64,000 nucleotides of DNA. Origin: Bacteroidia bacterium (GTDB lineage Bacteria > Bacteroidota > Bacteroidia > J057). A program made the translations under genes and the position numbers. The notes under the pieces were generated by a model. That model was not told the DNA's origin, searched no databases, and saw only the letters and a list, made by a program, of their open reading frames with translations. Below are positions 55,074-63,900 of this stretch, in pieces. The stretch covers positions 79,270 through 143,269 of the forward strand of contig JAUIKF010000014.1 in NCBI GenBank assembly GCA_030430575.1. Reading direction: 5' to 3'. Positions within the stretch are counted from its first letter, which is position 1, and each line of letters starts with the position of its first letter.

Positions 55074-55916
55074 ATGTCTACTCACTACGAAGTACGTTAC
55101 GCTACCAATCCTACCGATTTCAAATCCTACGACACAGCTAGGATAAGAAATGATTTTTTGATCCCTGCCTTATTTGAGGCGGGAAAAGTGAACTGGGTAT
55201 ATACCCATTATGATCGCTATATGGCAGGAGCTGCCGTTCCGACGGGAGAAGCCTTGCTTCTGGAAAGCATCGATCCGCTGAAAGCTGATTATTTCCTGGA
55301 AAGGCGAGAGATTGGCATCATCAATATCGGCCAACAAGGCACGGTGGAAGTTGATGGTGAGACCTATCAATTAGGGTATAAAGAGGCTTTATATATCGGT
55401 ATGGGGTGCCAGGAAGTCCGATTTTCGAGTGATAATCCCGATCAACCGGCACGCTTTTACCTGAATTCAGCTCCCGCTCATCAGGCTTTCCCTACCAAAC
55501 ATATCACCCAGGCTGAAGCCGAAATCGTGGAATTAGGATCGCTTGAGACCGCCAATGCCAGGACCATTCGCAAACTGATCGTCAACAGCATCGTCAAAAC
55601 CAATCAGGTACAGATGGGCATGACAGAGCTAAAAACAGGAAGTGTTTGGAATACCATGCCTGCACACACCCACGATAGACGTATGGAGATTTACTTATAT
55701 ATTGAAGTTCCTGCGGGACAGTCAGTCTGCCATTTTATGGGACAGCCACAGGAAACCCGCCATATGTGGCTCCAAAACGAGCAGGCCATCATTTCTCCTC
55801 CTTGGTCTATTCACTGTGGTTCAGGTACTAGCAGCTATACCTTCATTTGGGGCATGGCTGGCGAAAATCTTGACTATGGTGATATGGATGATTGTGCGCC
55901 TGATGAATTGCGGTAA
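55074..55916 (+). CDS. kduI: 5-dehydro-4-deoxy-D-glucuronate isomerase
   Basis: A 280-residue cupin isomerase acting on 5-keto-4-deoxyuronate, the open form of the unsaturated uronate released by GH88. EVRYATNPTDFKSYDTARIR and FLIPALFEAGKVNWVYTHYDR at the N-terminus, FLERREIGIINIG, and the zinc-binding NTMPAHTHDRRMEIYLYIEV, with the later WSIHCGSGTSSYTFIWGM, match KduI throughout. The length equals the E. coli enzyme (278). It lies between kduD and the mannonate-type dehydrogenase gene in one operon. Confidence 0.97.
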   Translation: MSTHYEVRYATNPTDFKSYDTARIRNDFLIPALFEAGKVNWVYTHYDRYMAGAAVPTGEALLLESIDPLKADYFLERREIGIINIGQQGTVEVDGETYQLGYKEALYIGMGCQEVRFSSDNPDQPARFYLNSAPAHQAFPTKHITQAEAEIVELGSLETANARTIRKLIVNSIVKTNQVQMGMTELKTGSVWNTMPAHTHDRRMEIYLYIEVPAGQSVCHFMGQPQETRHMWLQNEQAIISPPWSIHCGSGTSSYTFIWGMAGENLDYGDMDDCAPDELR

Positions 55917-55975
55917 ATTTCAGGCCAAATCATACTTTCATTTTAACTTAAATTTTCATTTTTATTTCCCCCCCC

Positions 55976-56782
55976 ATGTTCACCCTTAATGGAAAAGTCG
56001 CCATCATCACAGGTGGCGCAGGCGTGCTCGGTGGAGCGATGGCCGAAGGCCTCGCATTAGCAGGTGCAAGAGTTGGCATTTTGAGCAGAACAGAAAGCAA
56101 GGTTTTGCAAAAGGTCCAGGAAATAGAAGCCCTGGGGGGGGAAGCAATGGTGTTGGTGGCCGATGTATTGGATGAGGAACACTTAAAAAGGGCCAAAGAT
56201 AAAATCCTGAAGGAATGGGGCCGAATTGATATGTTGATCAATTCGGCAGGCGGGAATATGAAGGGCGCGACCATCATGCCTGACCAAAATGTCTTCGACT
56301 TATCGATGACTGATTTTGCGAAAGTGACAGATTTGAACCTGAAAGGCACCATCCTGCCCAGTATCATTTTTGGAGAGGCAATGGCCAATCAGAGGCAGGG
56401 ATGCATCATCAATATCTCTTCTATGGCTGCTCAGCAGGCCATTACGCGAATCCTAGGCTATTCTGCCTCAAAAGCAGCCATTGACAATTTCACGCGATGG
56501 ATGGCAGTAGAAATGGCTCAGAAATTTGGGGAAGGGATTCGGGTAAATGCAATTGCGCCAGGCTTTTTCATAGCGGAGCAAAACCAAAAATTGCTATTGA
56601 ATGAGGACGGGAGCTATACTGACCGCGCCAAAACCATTATCCAAAATACCCCAATGAAACGATTCGGCGAACCTGAAGAGTTGATCAGCACTTTGCTATG
56701 GCTGTGCAGCGATGCTTCTTCATTTGTGACTGGGATTATTGTCCCAGTTGATGGGGGGTTCAGTGCTTTTTCGGGGGTTTAA
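55976..56782 (+). CDS. uxuB: SDR-family D-mannonate oxidoreductase (fructuronate reductase)
   Basis: A 268-residue short-chain dehydrogenase. NAD motif TGGAGVLGGAMAEGLALAGA, LINSAGGNMKGATI, catalytic GYSASKAAIDNFTRWMAVEM and a typical end VDGGFSAFSGV. Proteins of this type next to uxuA (as in Bacillus yjmF/uxuB) reduce D-fructuronate to D-mannonate, replacing the unrelated enterobacterial UxuB. It lies 59 bp after kduI and before uxuA, so it should link UxaC and UxuA in the glucuronate route. The symbol follows the Bacillus use; assignment rests on context plus the subgroup-like NISSMAAQQ and IAEQN features. Confidence 0.85.
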   Translation: MFTLNGKVAIITGGAGVLGGAMAEGLALAGARVGILSRTESKVLQKVQEIEALGGEAMVLVADVLDEEHLKRAKDKILKEWGRIDMLINSAGGNMKGATIMPDQNVFDLSMTDFAKVTDLNLKGTILPSIIFGEAMANQRQGCIINISSMAAQQAITRILGYSASKAAIDNFTRWMAVEMAQKFGEGIRVNAIAPGFFIAEQNQKLLLNEDGSYTDRAKTIIQNTPMKRFGEPEELISTLLWLCSDASSFVTGIIVPVDGGFSAFSGV

Positions 56783-56805
56783 CAATGTCATAAAGTTAAA
56801 AATTG

Positions 56806-56877
56806 CCACGGATTTCACGGATTTCACGGATTACGCAGATTAGAAAAGAAATCAGTGAAAATCCGTGTAATCTGTGG
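56806..56877. repeat. Repeat family 2, copy 3
   Basis: CCACGGATTTCACGGATTTC, ACGGATTACGCAGATT on the left; AATCAGTGAAAATCCGTG, TAATCTGTGG on the right. It is a foldback between the SDR gene and uxuA. Confidence 0.7.
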
Positions 56878-56928
56878 CTTATTTCTTAACAGAGCAGCAA
56901 GATCCCATAAGAGGAAAAAATTGAAGTC

Positions 56929-58113
56929 ATGCAAAAACTTGAACAAACTTGGCGGTGGTATGGTCCTGACGACCCCGTGTCATTAAGCGATATCAGACAG
57001 GCAGGTGCTACTGGCGTCGTCACCGCCTTGCACCATATTCCGAATGGCGAAGTTTGGCCTGTAGAAGAAATCAATCAGCGAAAAGCAATTATAGAAGCCG
57101 CAGGATTGACCTGGTCTGTAGTAGAAAGCATTCCAGTTCATGAAGACATCAAACGGGCCTCAGGGCAATATGAGAAGTATATAGAAAATTATAAACAAAG
57201 CATCCTGAATCTGGCAGCCTGCGATATCCGGATTGTGACCTACAATTTTATGCCCGTATTGGACTGGTCAAGGACGGAGTTGGCGCATAGGATGCCAGAC
57301 GGTTCTACGGCTTTGTTTTTTGAAAAAGCGGCTTTTGCAGCTTTTGATGTCCATATCCTAAAACGCCCAAATGCCTCGGCAGACTATGATGAGGCTACCT
57401 TGCAACAAGCTGCCCAGCGCTTTGCCGCTATGACACTAGCCGAGCAGGAAAAATTGACGCAAAACATCATCGCAGGATTGCCGGGCGGTACCACCGAAGG
57501 GGTAGGGCAATTGGATGCATTTCAAGCGATCCTTGATACCTATGGAGGCATAGACGCCGTTATGTTGCGAAATAATCTCCTTTTCTTTCTACAAGCTATT
57601 ATCCCTACAGCAGAAAAAGCTCAGGTAAAAATGGCCCTTCATCCCGATGATCCGCCGTTTCCGCTACTGGGTTTGCCACGTGTGGTAAGCACAGAAACAG
57701 ATGTGCAGGCTATTTTAGATGGAGTCGATTCTCCAAATAACGGCCTGTGCTTTTGCACGGGTTCGTATGGCGTTCGCCCCGATAATGACTTGTCCCAGAT
57801 GATCGAGCGATTTGGCGATCGTATTCACTTTATCCACCTTCGAGCTACCAAGCGCGATGATAACGGCAATTTTTTTGAAGCCAATCACCTGGAGGGTGAC
57901 GTGGATATGTATGAAGTGATGAAGCGGTTATTGGTTGTGGCAAATAAGCAAAGAGTGGCCATTCCTATGCGACCTGACCATGGCCATAAAATGCTTGACG
58001 ATTTGCATAAAAAAACAAATCCAGGCTATTCTGCCATTGGGCGGTTAAGAGGGCTGGCAGAATTGAGGGGATTGGAATGGGGGATTCTAAGAAGTGCTGA
58101 AAAGACCCCGTAG
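56929..58113 (+). CDS. uxuA: Mannonate dehydratase
   Basis: A 394-residue enzyme dehydrating D-mannonate to KDG. It opens [20 protein letters not shown] and then [16 protein letters not shown], both highly conserved in Uxu[36 protein letters not shown] (metal-binding His), [27 protein letters not shown] and [12 protein letters not shown] complete the Mn/Fe site. The length matches E. coli UxuA (394). The last codons and stop overlap a strong terminator-like palindrome. It is followed after 86 bp by uxaC. Confidence 0.98.
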   Translation: MQKLEQTWRWYGPDDPVSLSDIRQAGATGVVTALHHIPNGEVWPVEEINQRKAIIEAAGLTWSVVESIPVHEDIKRASGQYEKYIENYKQSILNLAACDIRIVTYNFMPVLDWSRTELAHRMPDGSTALFFEKAAFAAFDVHILKRPNASADYDEATLQQAAQRFAAMTLAEQEKLTQNIIAGLPGGTTEGVGQLDAFQAILDTYGGIDAVMLRNNLLFFLQAIIPTAEKAQVKMALHPDDPPFPLLGLPRVVSTETDVQAILDGVDSPNNGLCFCTGSYGVRPDNDLSQMIERFGDRIHFIHLRATKRDDNGNFFEANHLEGDVDMYEVMKRLLVVANKQRVAIPMRPDHGHKMLDDLHKKTNPGYSAIGRLRGLAELRGLEWGILRSAEKTP

Positions 58114-58135
58114 GTTTCGAAAACCTACGGGGTCT
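58103..58135 (+). terminator. Strong palindrome/terminator overlapping the uxuA stop codon
   Basis: AGACCCCGTAGGTTT (58103-58117) pairs exactly with AAACCTACGGGGTCT (58121-58135) around a 3-nt loop, and the TAG stop of uxuA is inside it. No long T-run follows. The same palindrome type is a dispersed intergenic repeat in this phylum. Confidence 0.6.
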
Positions 58136-58199
58136 CCCTGGCTAAATTAAGGCCCGTATAAATCTCATTATTCGATGAATATTATTGAGCTACATCTAC

Positions 58200-59612
58200 A
58201 TGATCAAACCGTTTTTAGATAAAAACTTCCTCCTCCAAAATAAGACCGCAGAGCGTCTATACCACGATTATGCAGCGTCATTGCCCATCATTGATTACCA
58301 CAACCACTTATCCCCCGAGGATATCGCTACGGACAAAAATTTCCTGACGCTCACGGATATTTGGCTAAATGGTGACCACTATAAATGGCGCGCGATGCGC
58401 GCCAATGGCATTGATGAAACTTTCATTACAGGCGATGCAAGCGACCAGGAAAAATTCCTGAAATGGGCCGAGACCGTTCCCTATACCATGCGGAACCCCT
58501 TATACCATTGGACCCACCTGGAGCTACAGCGCTATTTTGATATTCACGAACTACTGACGCCCCAAACGGCCTCCAACATCTATGAACGAGCCAATGCGCA
58601 ATTACAAACGCAGGCCTTTTCGGTGAAAAATTTACTCAAAAAGATGAAGGTAGAAGTGGTATGTACGACAGATTATCCTACCGACACCTTGGCCTACCAT
58701 CAAGCCTATAAAGATCAAAGGACTTCGGATAGTGAGCTGAACATGCTGCCGACGTTTCGTCCTGACAATTTTCTGGTGATCAATAAGCCCGATTTTCTAA
58801 GTTGGGTAGAAAAATTAGAAGAGGCCACGGATAGTTCTATCAGGAAGTTTGACGATTTATTGGCAGGGCTAGAAAACCGGATTGATTTTTTCCAATCGCT
58901 GGGGTGTCAGCTGGCAGATCACGGGTTGAGCCAGCTTTTTGCTGTTTCCTTTACCTCAAATGAGCTGAACCAGATTTTCACCAAAGTCATTCAAAAACAA
59001 TCCGTTTCCCCGCAGGAAGCGGCCGTCTTTCAAACAGGTCTGCTCCACCAGCTCGCTAAGATATACCATCAGCGAGGCTGGACCATGCAATTTCATTTAG
59101 GCCCCATTCGCAATAATAATGAGCGGCTGATGCAATCGGTGGGGGCTGACGTAGGCTGCGATAGCATCGGAGATTTTCCCCAAGCAGAAGGACTTTCGGC
59201 TTTTTTAGACAGCCTAGATAAGGAAAATAAATTGCCAAAAACCATCCTCTATAACCTCAATCCGAGGGACAATGAGCTGTTTGCCACCATGATGGGCAAC
59301 TTTAATGACGGGTCCCTACCAGGAAAGATCCAATGGGGCTCTGCCTGGTGGTTTTTGGATCAAAAGGATGGGATGGAAAAACAACTCAACACCCTGTCCA
59401 ATATGGGCTTATTGAGCCGTTTTATTGGGATGCTTACAGACAGCCGAAGCTTTCTTTCCTTCCCTCGCCACGAATATTTTCGTCGCATCCTTTGTAACCT
59501 GATCGGACAGGATGTCCACCATGGAGAACTCCCCAATGACGAAGCTTGGCTTGGTAAGATGGTCCAAGATATTTGTTACCACAATGCCAGGGGGTATTTT
59601 CGATTTTCCTAA
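58200..59612 (+). CDS. uxaC: Glucuronate isomerase
   Basis: A 470-residue enzyme converting D-glucuronate to D-fructuronate (and galacturonate to tagaturonate). The ATG at 58200 (MIKPFLDKNFLLQN) gives the usual family length; an in-frame TTG lies five codons earlier. LPIIDYHNHLSPEDIA holds the metal-type HxH, followed by WLNGDHYKWRAMRANGI, VVCTTDYPTD, WTMQFHLGPIRNNNERLM, and WWFLDQKDGMEKQLNTLSNMGLL near the end. It is the last gene of the uronate cluster; with the SDR and uxuA it makes a complete path to KDG. Confidence 0.97.
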   Translation: MIKPFLDKNFLLQNKTAERLYHDYAASLPIIDYHNHLSPEDIATDKNFLTLTDIWLNGDHYKWRAMRANGIDETFITGDASDQEKFLKWAETVPYTMRNPLYHWTHLELQRYFDIHELLTPQTASNIYERANAQLQTQAFSVKNLLKKMKVEVVCTTDYPTDTLAYHQAYKDQRTSDSELNMLPTFRPDNFLVINKPDFLSWVEKLEEATDSSIRKFDDLLAGLENRIDFFQSLGCQLADHGLSQLFAVSFTSNELNQIFTKVIQKQSVSPQEAAVFQTGLLHQLAKIYHQRGWTMQFHLGPIRNNNERLMQSVGADVGCDSIGDFPQAEGLSAFLDSLDKENKLPKTILYNLNPRDNELFATMMGNFNDGSLPGKIQWGSAWWFLDQKDGMEKQLNTLSNMGLLSRFIGMLTDSRSFLSFPRHEYFRRILCNLIGQDVHHGELPNDEAWLGKMVQDICYHNARGYFRFS

Positions 59613-59723
59613 GTGGGGATGCCTAAAGGGAAAAATGCAGTATAGTTTGTTTTAAGAAACTATATGGGGCTGGTTTTGGGTTTCTCTTCCCTAAAAATTC
59701 TCAATCTGTGTTACAAACAAAAA

Positions 59724-59753
59724 AGCAGTCACGCCATTTCTGGTGTAACTGCT
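59724..59753 (-). terminator. Old terminator of the interrupted tRNA gene
   Basis: On the minus strand AGCAGTTACACCA and TGGCGTGACTGCT pair with G-U wobbles and are followed by TTTTTTGTTTG. It lies just after the tRNA 3' fragment and would end its transcript. Confidence 0.65.
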
Positions 59754-59763
59754 TGATAATCAG

Positions 59764-59813
59764 TGTGGGAACTACTGGACTCGAACCAGTGGCCCCCTGC
59801 TTGTAAGGCAGGT
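59764..59813 (-). other. tRNA-Val(UAC) 3' fragment, probable attachment site
   Basis: Read on the minus strand: the anticodon arm CCTGC-CTTACAA-GCAGG with anticodon UAC, the variable region GGGCC, the T arm ACTGG-TTCGAGT-CCAGT, and a 3' acceptor strand GTTCCCACA. The 5' half (acceptor and D arm) is absent on the upstream side. A tRNA 3' part next to a tyrosine recombinase gene is the classic mark of integration, the fragment being the displaced end. CCA is not encoded. Confidence 0.75.
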
Positions 59814-59956
59814 GATTATTGGTTTTATATGGTTCGATATGAATTATAAAATACTGAATATCAATCGATTATTATATTGAATAGATCAATTCGGTACATA
59901 TTTATCCAAAAACCGTGTGCAAATGGTGTGCAAATTTTTCTTATCTTTGATTCACC

Positions 59957-61183
59957 ATGAGTACGAATATAACCATATCGCTGGACAAAAGACGGAAAAA
60001 ATCCGACGCGACTTATCCCATCGTTTTCCGTATTGGCCATCATCGAAAGACACTTGCGATCCCTACAGGATACTTCATCCCTGAGAAAGATTGGGACGCG
60101 AAGCGAAGGGAGATCAAGAAGACCTATAAAGGTGTCAGCTCTGTGAGCAGAGCCAATAACAAACTGATTCGCGAGCGTGCGGAGATGCTAGATAAGATAG
60201 AGGTGCTTAGGGCTGAGGATAAGCTCGATGCCCTAACCGTCAAAGACCTCAAAGCCTACCTCGTCAAAAAGACCAACACGACCTCCATTTTTGTCTTCAC
60301 GGAGCAACTCATCCAAGATTTAAGGAAGGCCCAAAAGTTTGGCAATGCCCGTAACTACGAAACCGTCTTGGGCGTGATGAAGAGTTATTGCCGTGATCAG
60401 GGCAAAGATGATCTGCTTTTTAGAGAGATAAACTATCGCTTCTTAAAAGAATTTGAGCATGCCCATTTGGCAAAAGGAAATTCTATCAATGGCCTTTCTG
60501 TCTACCTGCGAGCGATCCGCGCCCTCTTCAATAAAGCGATCAAGGAAGGGATCGTCAAACAAGAGAGTTATCCCTTTAAACAATACCAAATCCAATCAAA
60601 GCCCACTCAGAAGCGAGCCATTACCTTAGAGAAACTCCAGCGTATTGTAGAGCTAAAATTGGAAGAAGGAACTAAGCTCTACCATTACCGCAACTACTTT
60701 ATCGCCTCCTACCTCCTATGGGGCATCTCCTTTATAGACTTGGCATTCCTCAGAGTTGAAAATATCAACAATGACCGTGTCAAGTTTCGCCGACGCAAAA
60801 CGGAGAAGCTTTATGATATTCGCATCACCAGACAACTAGCAGAAATCTTAGCCTATTATGCCGAAGGTAAAGAAGCCACTGACTTTATCTTCCCCATCAT
60901 CAGAAGAGATGGCCTTGAGAAGCAGTTGAGAGATGTCAAATGGGTCCGCAAGAAGTACAACAAAGGCCTTCGAGAAATTGCGGAGATGTGTAAAATCGAG
61001 GAGAAATTGACCTCCTATGTGGCACGGCACTCTTTCGCGACTCAGGCGATTTTGAATGAAATCCCCATCAAGGCGATTTCTGAGATGTTGGGGCATAGTG
61101 ACCTGTCTACTACGCAGGTGTACCTCAAGTCGCTTCCGACGAATGTGTTGGATGATTATGCAGATCGGTTGGGGTTGGGGTGA
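59957..61183 (+). CDS. Tyrosine-type site-specific integrase
   Basis: A 408-residue recombinase of the Bacteroidota mobile-element type. An N-terminal arm-binding region (TISLDKRRKKSDATYPIVFRI, then FIPEKDWDAKR), a SAM-like core-binding domain (about 105-215) and a catalytic domain follow in order. Arg357 and His358 (VARHSFATQ), His380 (LGHSDLSTT) and the nucleophile Tyr389 (QVYLKSL) are present. The first catalytic Arg expected before GISFIDLAFL is Trp255 here. The gene starts 144 bp from the tRNA-Val fragment and points into the element, so it probably drives integration at that tRNA. A terminator hairpin follows. Confidence 0.95.
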   Translation: MSTNITISLDKRRKKSDATYPIVFRIGHHRKTLAIPTGYFIPEKDWDAKRREIKKTYKGVSSVSRANNKLIRERAEMLDKIEVLRAEDKLDALTVKDLKAYLVKKTNTTSIFVFTEQLIQDLRKAQKFGNARNYETVLGVMKSYCRDQGKDDLLFREINYRFLKEFEHAHLAKGNSINGLSVYLRAIRALFNKAIKEGIVKQESYPFKQYQIQSKPTQKRAITLEKLQRIVELKLEEGTKLYHYRNYFIASYLLWGISFIDLAFLRVENINNDRVKFRRRKTEKLYDIRITRQLAEILAYYAEGKEATDFIFPIIRRDGLEKQLRDVKWVRKKYNKGLREIAEMCKIEEKLTSYVARHSFATQAILNEIPIKAISEMLGHSDLSTTQVYLKSLPTNVLDDYADRLGLG

Positions 61184-61190
61184 TGGGACA

Positions 61191-61214
61191 ACCTGCCGGA
61201 TTCGGCAGGTTTTT
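61191..61214 (+). terminator. Terminator after the integrase gene
   Basis: ACCTGCCG (61191-61198) pairs with CGGCAGGT (61203-61210) around GATT, followed by TTTTG. It starts 7 bp after the integrase stop. Confidence 0.7.
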
Positions 61215-61250
61215 GAGGTGAGCATCAAAGTCAAATAATGCTACGATCTA

Positions 61251-62102
61251 ATGGCAAAGAAGAGACAGACGATTTCCCTACAAGGGACTAAGGTATCGGT
61301 TATTAAAAGTGGAGAGGATGATTATATTTCTCTTACTGATATAGCCAAATTGGGCAATAAGGAAAGTGAACCTCGCTTTCTTATCCAAAACTGGATGAAA
61401 AACACCAATACGATTCGATACCTTTACCATTGGGAGCAATTACACAACCCCAAGGTAAACCGTGTGCATTTGCACACGGTTTTAGAGAACGCAACCAACA
61501 ATAGGCTGACGATGTCACCTACAAAGTGGATTGAGTTGATTGAAGCCATTGGACTTGTTTCTAAAACAGGGCGAAACGGCGGGACCTATGCTCACAGAGA
61601 CATCGCGATCAACTTCTGCTATTGGCTCGATCCCATTTTCCAGATTTACCTGATAAAAGAGTACCAACGCCTTAAATCCGAAGAGGCGCAACGACAAGGC
61701 CTTAAATGGGACTTAAGAAGAGAGCTAACCAAAATTAACTATCGCCTTCATCAGGAAACAGTTAAGCGGTTTCTTATTCCCAAAGATTGGGGAGATAAAT
61801 ACAAGACCTCGGGTATCTATGCAAATGAAGCTGATATGTTCAATATTGCTGTTTTTGGGATGACAGCAAGCGAATGGAGAGATCAAAATCCTAGAGCAAA
61901 AGGCAATATCCGTGACCATGCCAGTGAACTAGAACTACTAGTGCTATCGAACCTTGAAGCGATTAATAGTGAATTGATCAAGGATAAGGTGTCAGCCGAA
62001 GAGAGGCTGATGAGATTGCGAGTGGTAGCCCAGTATCAACTGATCATCCTCAAGGATGATGTGGGCTTGAAGCGACTGAAGCCACCTGGGGAGGTGGAAT
62101 GA
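61251..62102 (+). CDS. KilA-N domain protein
   Basis: A 283-residue protein. Residues about 10-125 form a KilA-N DNA-binding domain (DDYISLTDIAKLGN, FLIQNWMKNTNTIRYLYHWE, then RNGGTYAHRDIAINFCYWLDP), the type found in phage antirepressors and bacterial mobile elements. Residues 125-283 are helical and charged (FQIYLIKEYQRLKSEEAQRQ, then KRFLIPKDW), ending in a conserved-looking block (VFGMTASEWRDQNP, LELLVLSNLEAIN). Such proteins are common companions of integrases in Bacteroidota, where their job is unknown; regulation of the element is a fair guess. It begins 67 bp after the integrase stop. Confidence 0.85.
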   Translation: MAKKRQTISLQGTKVSVIKSGEDDYISLTDIAKLGNKESEPRFLIQNWMKNTNTIRYLYHWEQLHNPKVNRVHLHTVLENATNNRLTMSPTKWIELIEAIGLVSKTGRNGGTYAHRDIAINFCYWLDPIFQIYLIKEYQRLKSEEAQRQGLKWDLRRELTKINYRLHQETVKRFLIPKDWGDKYKTSGIYANEADMFNIAVFGMTASEWRDQNPRAKGNIRDHASELELLVLSNLEAINSELIKDKVSAEERLMRLRVVAQYQLIILKDDVGLKRLKPPGEVE

Positions 62103-62120
62103 ATAGCAATCAAACAATGT

Positions 62121-63350
62121 TTAACTCAAGTTATCCTCCATTAGTCTAATTAGGTCAAAATATTTCTTACCTGTGATTTGATCCTTAAGATATTCCTCAA
62201 AGAATTCATGAATTGATGAATGAAATTTAGAATCTTCTATTTCAGCTCCCATTTCTACTAACAGAACAGGGAAGGAATGTGGAAGTTCATTTGTTTCCCC
62301 AATGCCAAATCCAGGCAACAACTTAAATCGAGAAGCGGGGCGATTTCCGGGAATATAAATACTGGCTTGTAAACCTGTGGGGTGGCCTCCTTCGTTTAGG
62401 TGTTCAATTTTGATGTGAATAGACCTAGGTCCTGCTAGAGAATAAAGGCCCCCATATTTTGATCCATAAATATCTAGTTTTACTTGACCATTATTCTCCA
62501 AAACAATAGTTCCTTTTCTTGTAATACCTCCTAGGCTCTTATAATAGAAAGAGTATTCTCCTTCATATATTCTTGTTTCGTGGTCTTTAGCTAGATCATC
62601 GAGGGATTCGATCAGGTTGATTTCTGCATGAACACTGGTATACGCTAAATAACGGAATATTCTTGGATCATCTGGTTTACCCATTTTAGCTACTGCGGCG
62701 TCTCTATTTTCTACCTTTTCAATAATCGATTTACCAGCAATTGGCGCTCCATCCTTTCCTCTAATTGCCGTATAGGTCCCCGTACAAATAGGACGCCATC
62801 TAGAACTTGGTCCAAATACATAGGTTTGGAGAGATTTAAGTTTTACTCCAGTATTAATCTGATCCTGTTCAATAAATAGATAGGATCCTATTTGCACATA
62901 TGGGCCCTCCCAAGTAACCTTGTGTTCTCCTCTGTCATAGACTTCTAGTTTGGAATGCTTTCTGCCTTTAAAAGTCAATATACCTTTTCCTAAATCAAAC
63001 ATAGGAGCCATAAAGAAATAAAGCACATAATAAATAGTAGAGTCCACATTTTGAGGAGGTGATAAATCCTTTGGAAATATGAAATCCTTACTTTCTTCAT
63101 CAAAAGTCAAATTATAGGCTGTACAGATACTTTCAAGTATATCTTGCATGGTACGACCTCCAATGAGATCGGTGTCTCTATTTTTGTGAGCTGAAAAATT
63201 TCGGGCTTTGCTTAGGTAGGGATAGTCCAGAGCTACTTGCACATTTTTAGTGGTAATACCGTGGATTTTTAGCTGTTTCAATACACTATTTATTCTGCTA
63301 GAGGCCTCATCATTTGATAAGGATGCGAAGTTGGTATGGGTAGATTCCAT
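62121..63350 (-). CDS. Unrecognised cargo protein: HTH-like N-terminus, beta-rich C-terminus
   Basis: A 409-residue protein of no family I can name. Residues about 18-95 resemble an XRE-type helix-turn-helix (VLKQLKIHGITTKNVQVALD, then ILESICTAYNLTFDEESKDF). The rest is beta-rich and looks duplicated: a first module (about 130-220) with GILTFKGRKHSKLEVYDRG and a TGTYTAI end, and a second (about 265-370) with GEYSFYYKSLGG, VLENNGQVKLDIYG, GLYSLAG and LPGFGIGETNELPHSFPVLL. This could be a sensor domain of a transcription regulator or of a defence module. It has no signal peptide or membrane helix. It is AT-rich, on the opposite strand to the integrase, and clearly carried by the element. Confidence 0.65.
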   Translation of the reverse strand: MESTHTNFASLSNDEASSRINSVLKQLKIHGITTKNVQVALDYPYLSKARNFSAHKNRDTDLIGGRTMQDILESICTAYNLTFDEESKDFIFPKDLSPPQNVDSTIYYVLYFFMAPMFDLGKGILTFKGRKHSKLEVYDRGEHKVTWEGPYVQIGSYLFIEQDQINTGVKLKSLQTYVFGPSSRWRPICTGTYTAIRGKDGAPIAGKSIIEKVENRDAAVAKMGKPDDPRIFRYLAYTSVHAEINLIESLDDLAKDHETRIYEGEYSFYYKSLGGITRKGTIVLENNGQVKLDIYGSKYGGLYSLAGPRSIHIKIEHLNEGGHPTGLQASIYIPGNRPASRFKLLPGFGIGETNELPHSFPVLLVEMGAEIEDSKFHSSIHEFFEEYLKDQITGKKYFDLIRLMEDNLS

Positions 63351-63579
63351 CGTATTTTTAATGAGAAAATTTTTGAAACTTTCTGTATGTATTTTTATCA
63401 GATGTAATGTAAGGAATATTTTTACTTGATCCGATTATTTGTTAAGTTAGTTGTCGATAAAACAATTTCAAAACACTTTTTGAAATATTACAAGCAGGCA
63501 CCTTTATATGTTCTTTCTTTCGCTCTTAAGTATGGTACGGGGGATTTGAGAAATCCCGAAAAAATCGTTCTTTGTTTAG

Positions 63580-63900
63580 ATGAAACTCAATATACTGAAT
63601 CTGGTAACAGATGAAAAGTGTTACGGCTATCTTCGGTCTGTACGGTGGGAAGACGGCGTTTACTGTCCATCTTGCCAAAAGATCGATGTGGTAAAAAATG
63701 GTCTTAGCAGTCACAATGAATTTATCCATCGATATGAATGTAAAAGTTGTGGGACAGGCTTTAATGACTTGAGTGGGACAATATTTTCCCAAAGTAATAA
63801 GCCTTTAAAAGTATGGATCATTGCGCTGTATTTTCTGGGCTTGAATTTGTCGAACCGCCAAATTGCTCAGGAGTTACTCGACTTTTGCATTAGGTTCTAA
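63580..63900 (+). pseudogene. IS1595-family transposase, N-terminal fragment
   Basis: 106 codons. LVTDEKCYGYLRSVRWEDGV, YCPSCQK and YECKSCGTGFNDLSGTIF are the zinc-ribbon N-terminus of ISXO2/IS1595 transposases, followed by PLKVWIIALYFLGLNLSNRQ and IAQELL, where similarity stops abruptly and TAA comes eight codons later. The DDE catalytic domain is not found in the following 100 bp in any frame. It is truncated or shifted, probably by another insertion at about 63885. The window ends too soon to decide. Confidence 0.7.

Larger units (their letters stand above)
59613..59956. other. Junction between the chromosome and the integrative element
   Basis: It holds a weak hairpin TATAGTTT/AAACTATA (59641-59664), the minus-strand terminator at 59724, the tRNA-Val fragment at 59764-59813, then about 140 bp of AT-rich DNA before the integrase. 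No gene is seen. Confidence 0.6.

Noticed and set aside
59764..59813. Complete tRNA-Val gene
   Set aside because: Only the anticodon arm, T arm and 3' acceptor strand are present; no 5' half or D arm exists upstream on the minus strand.
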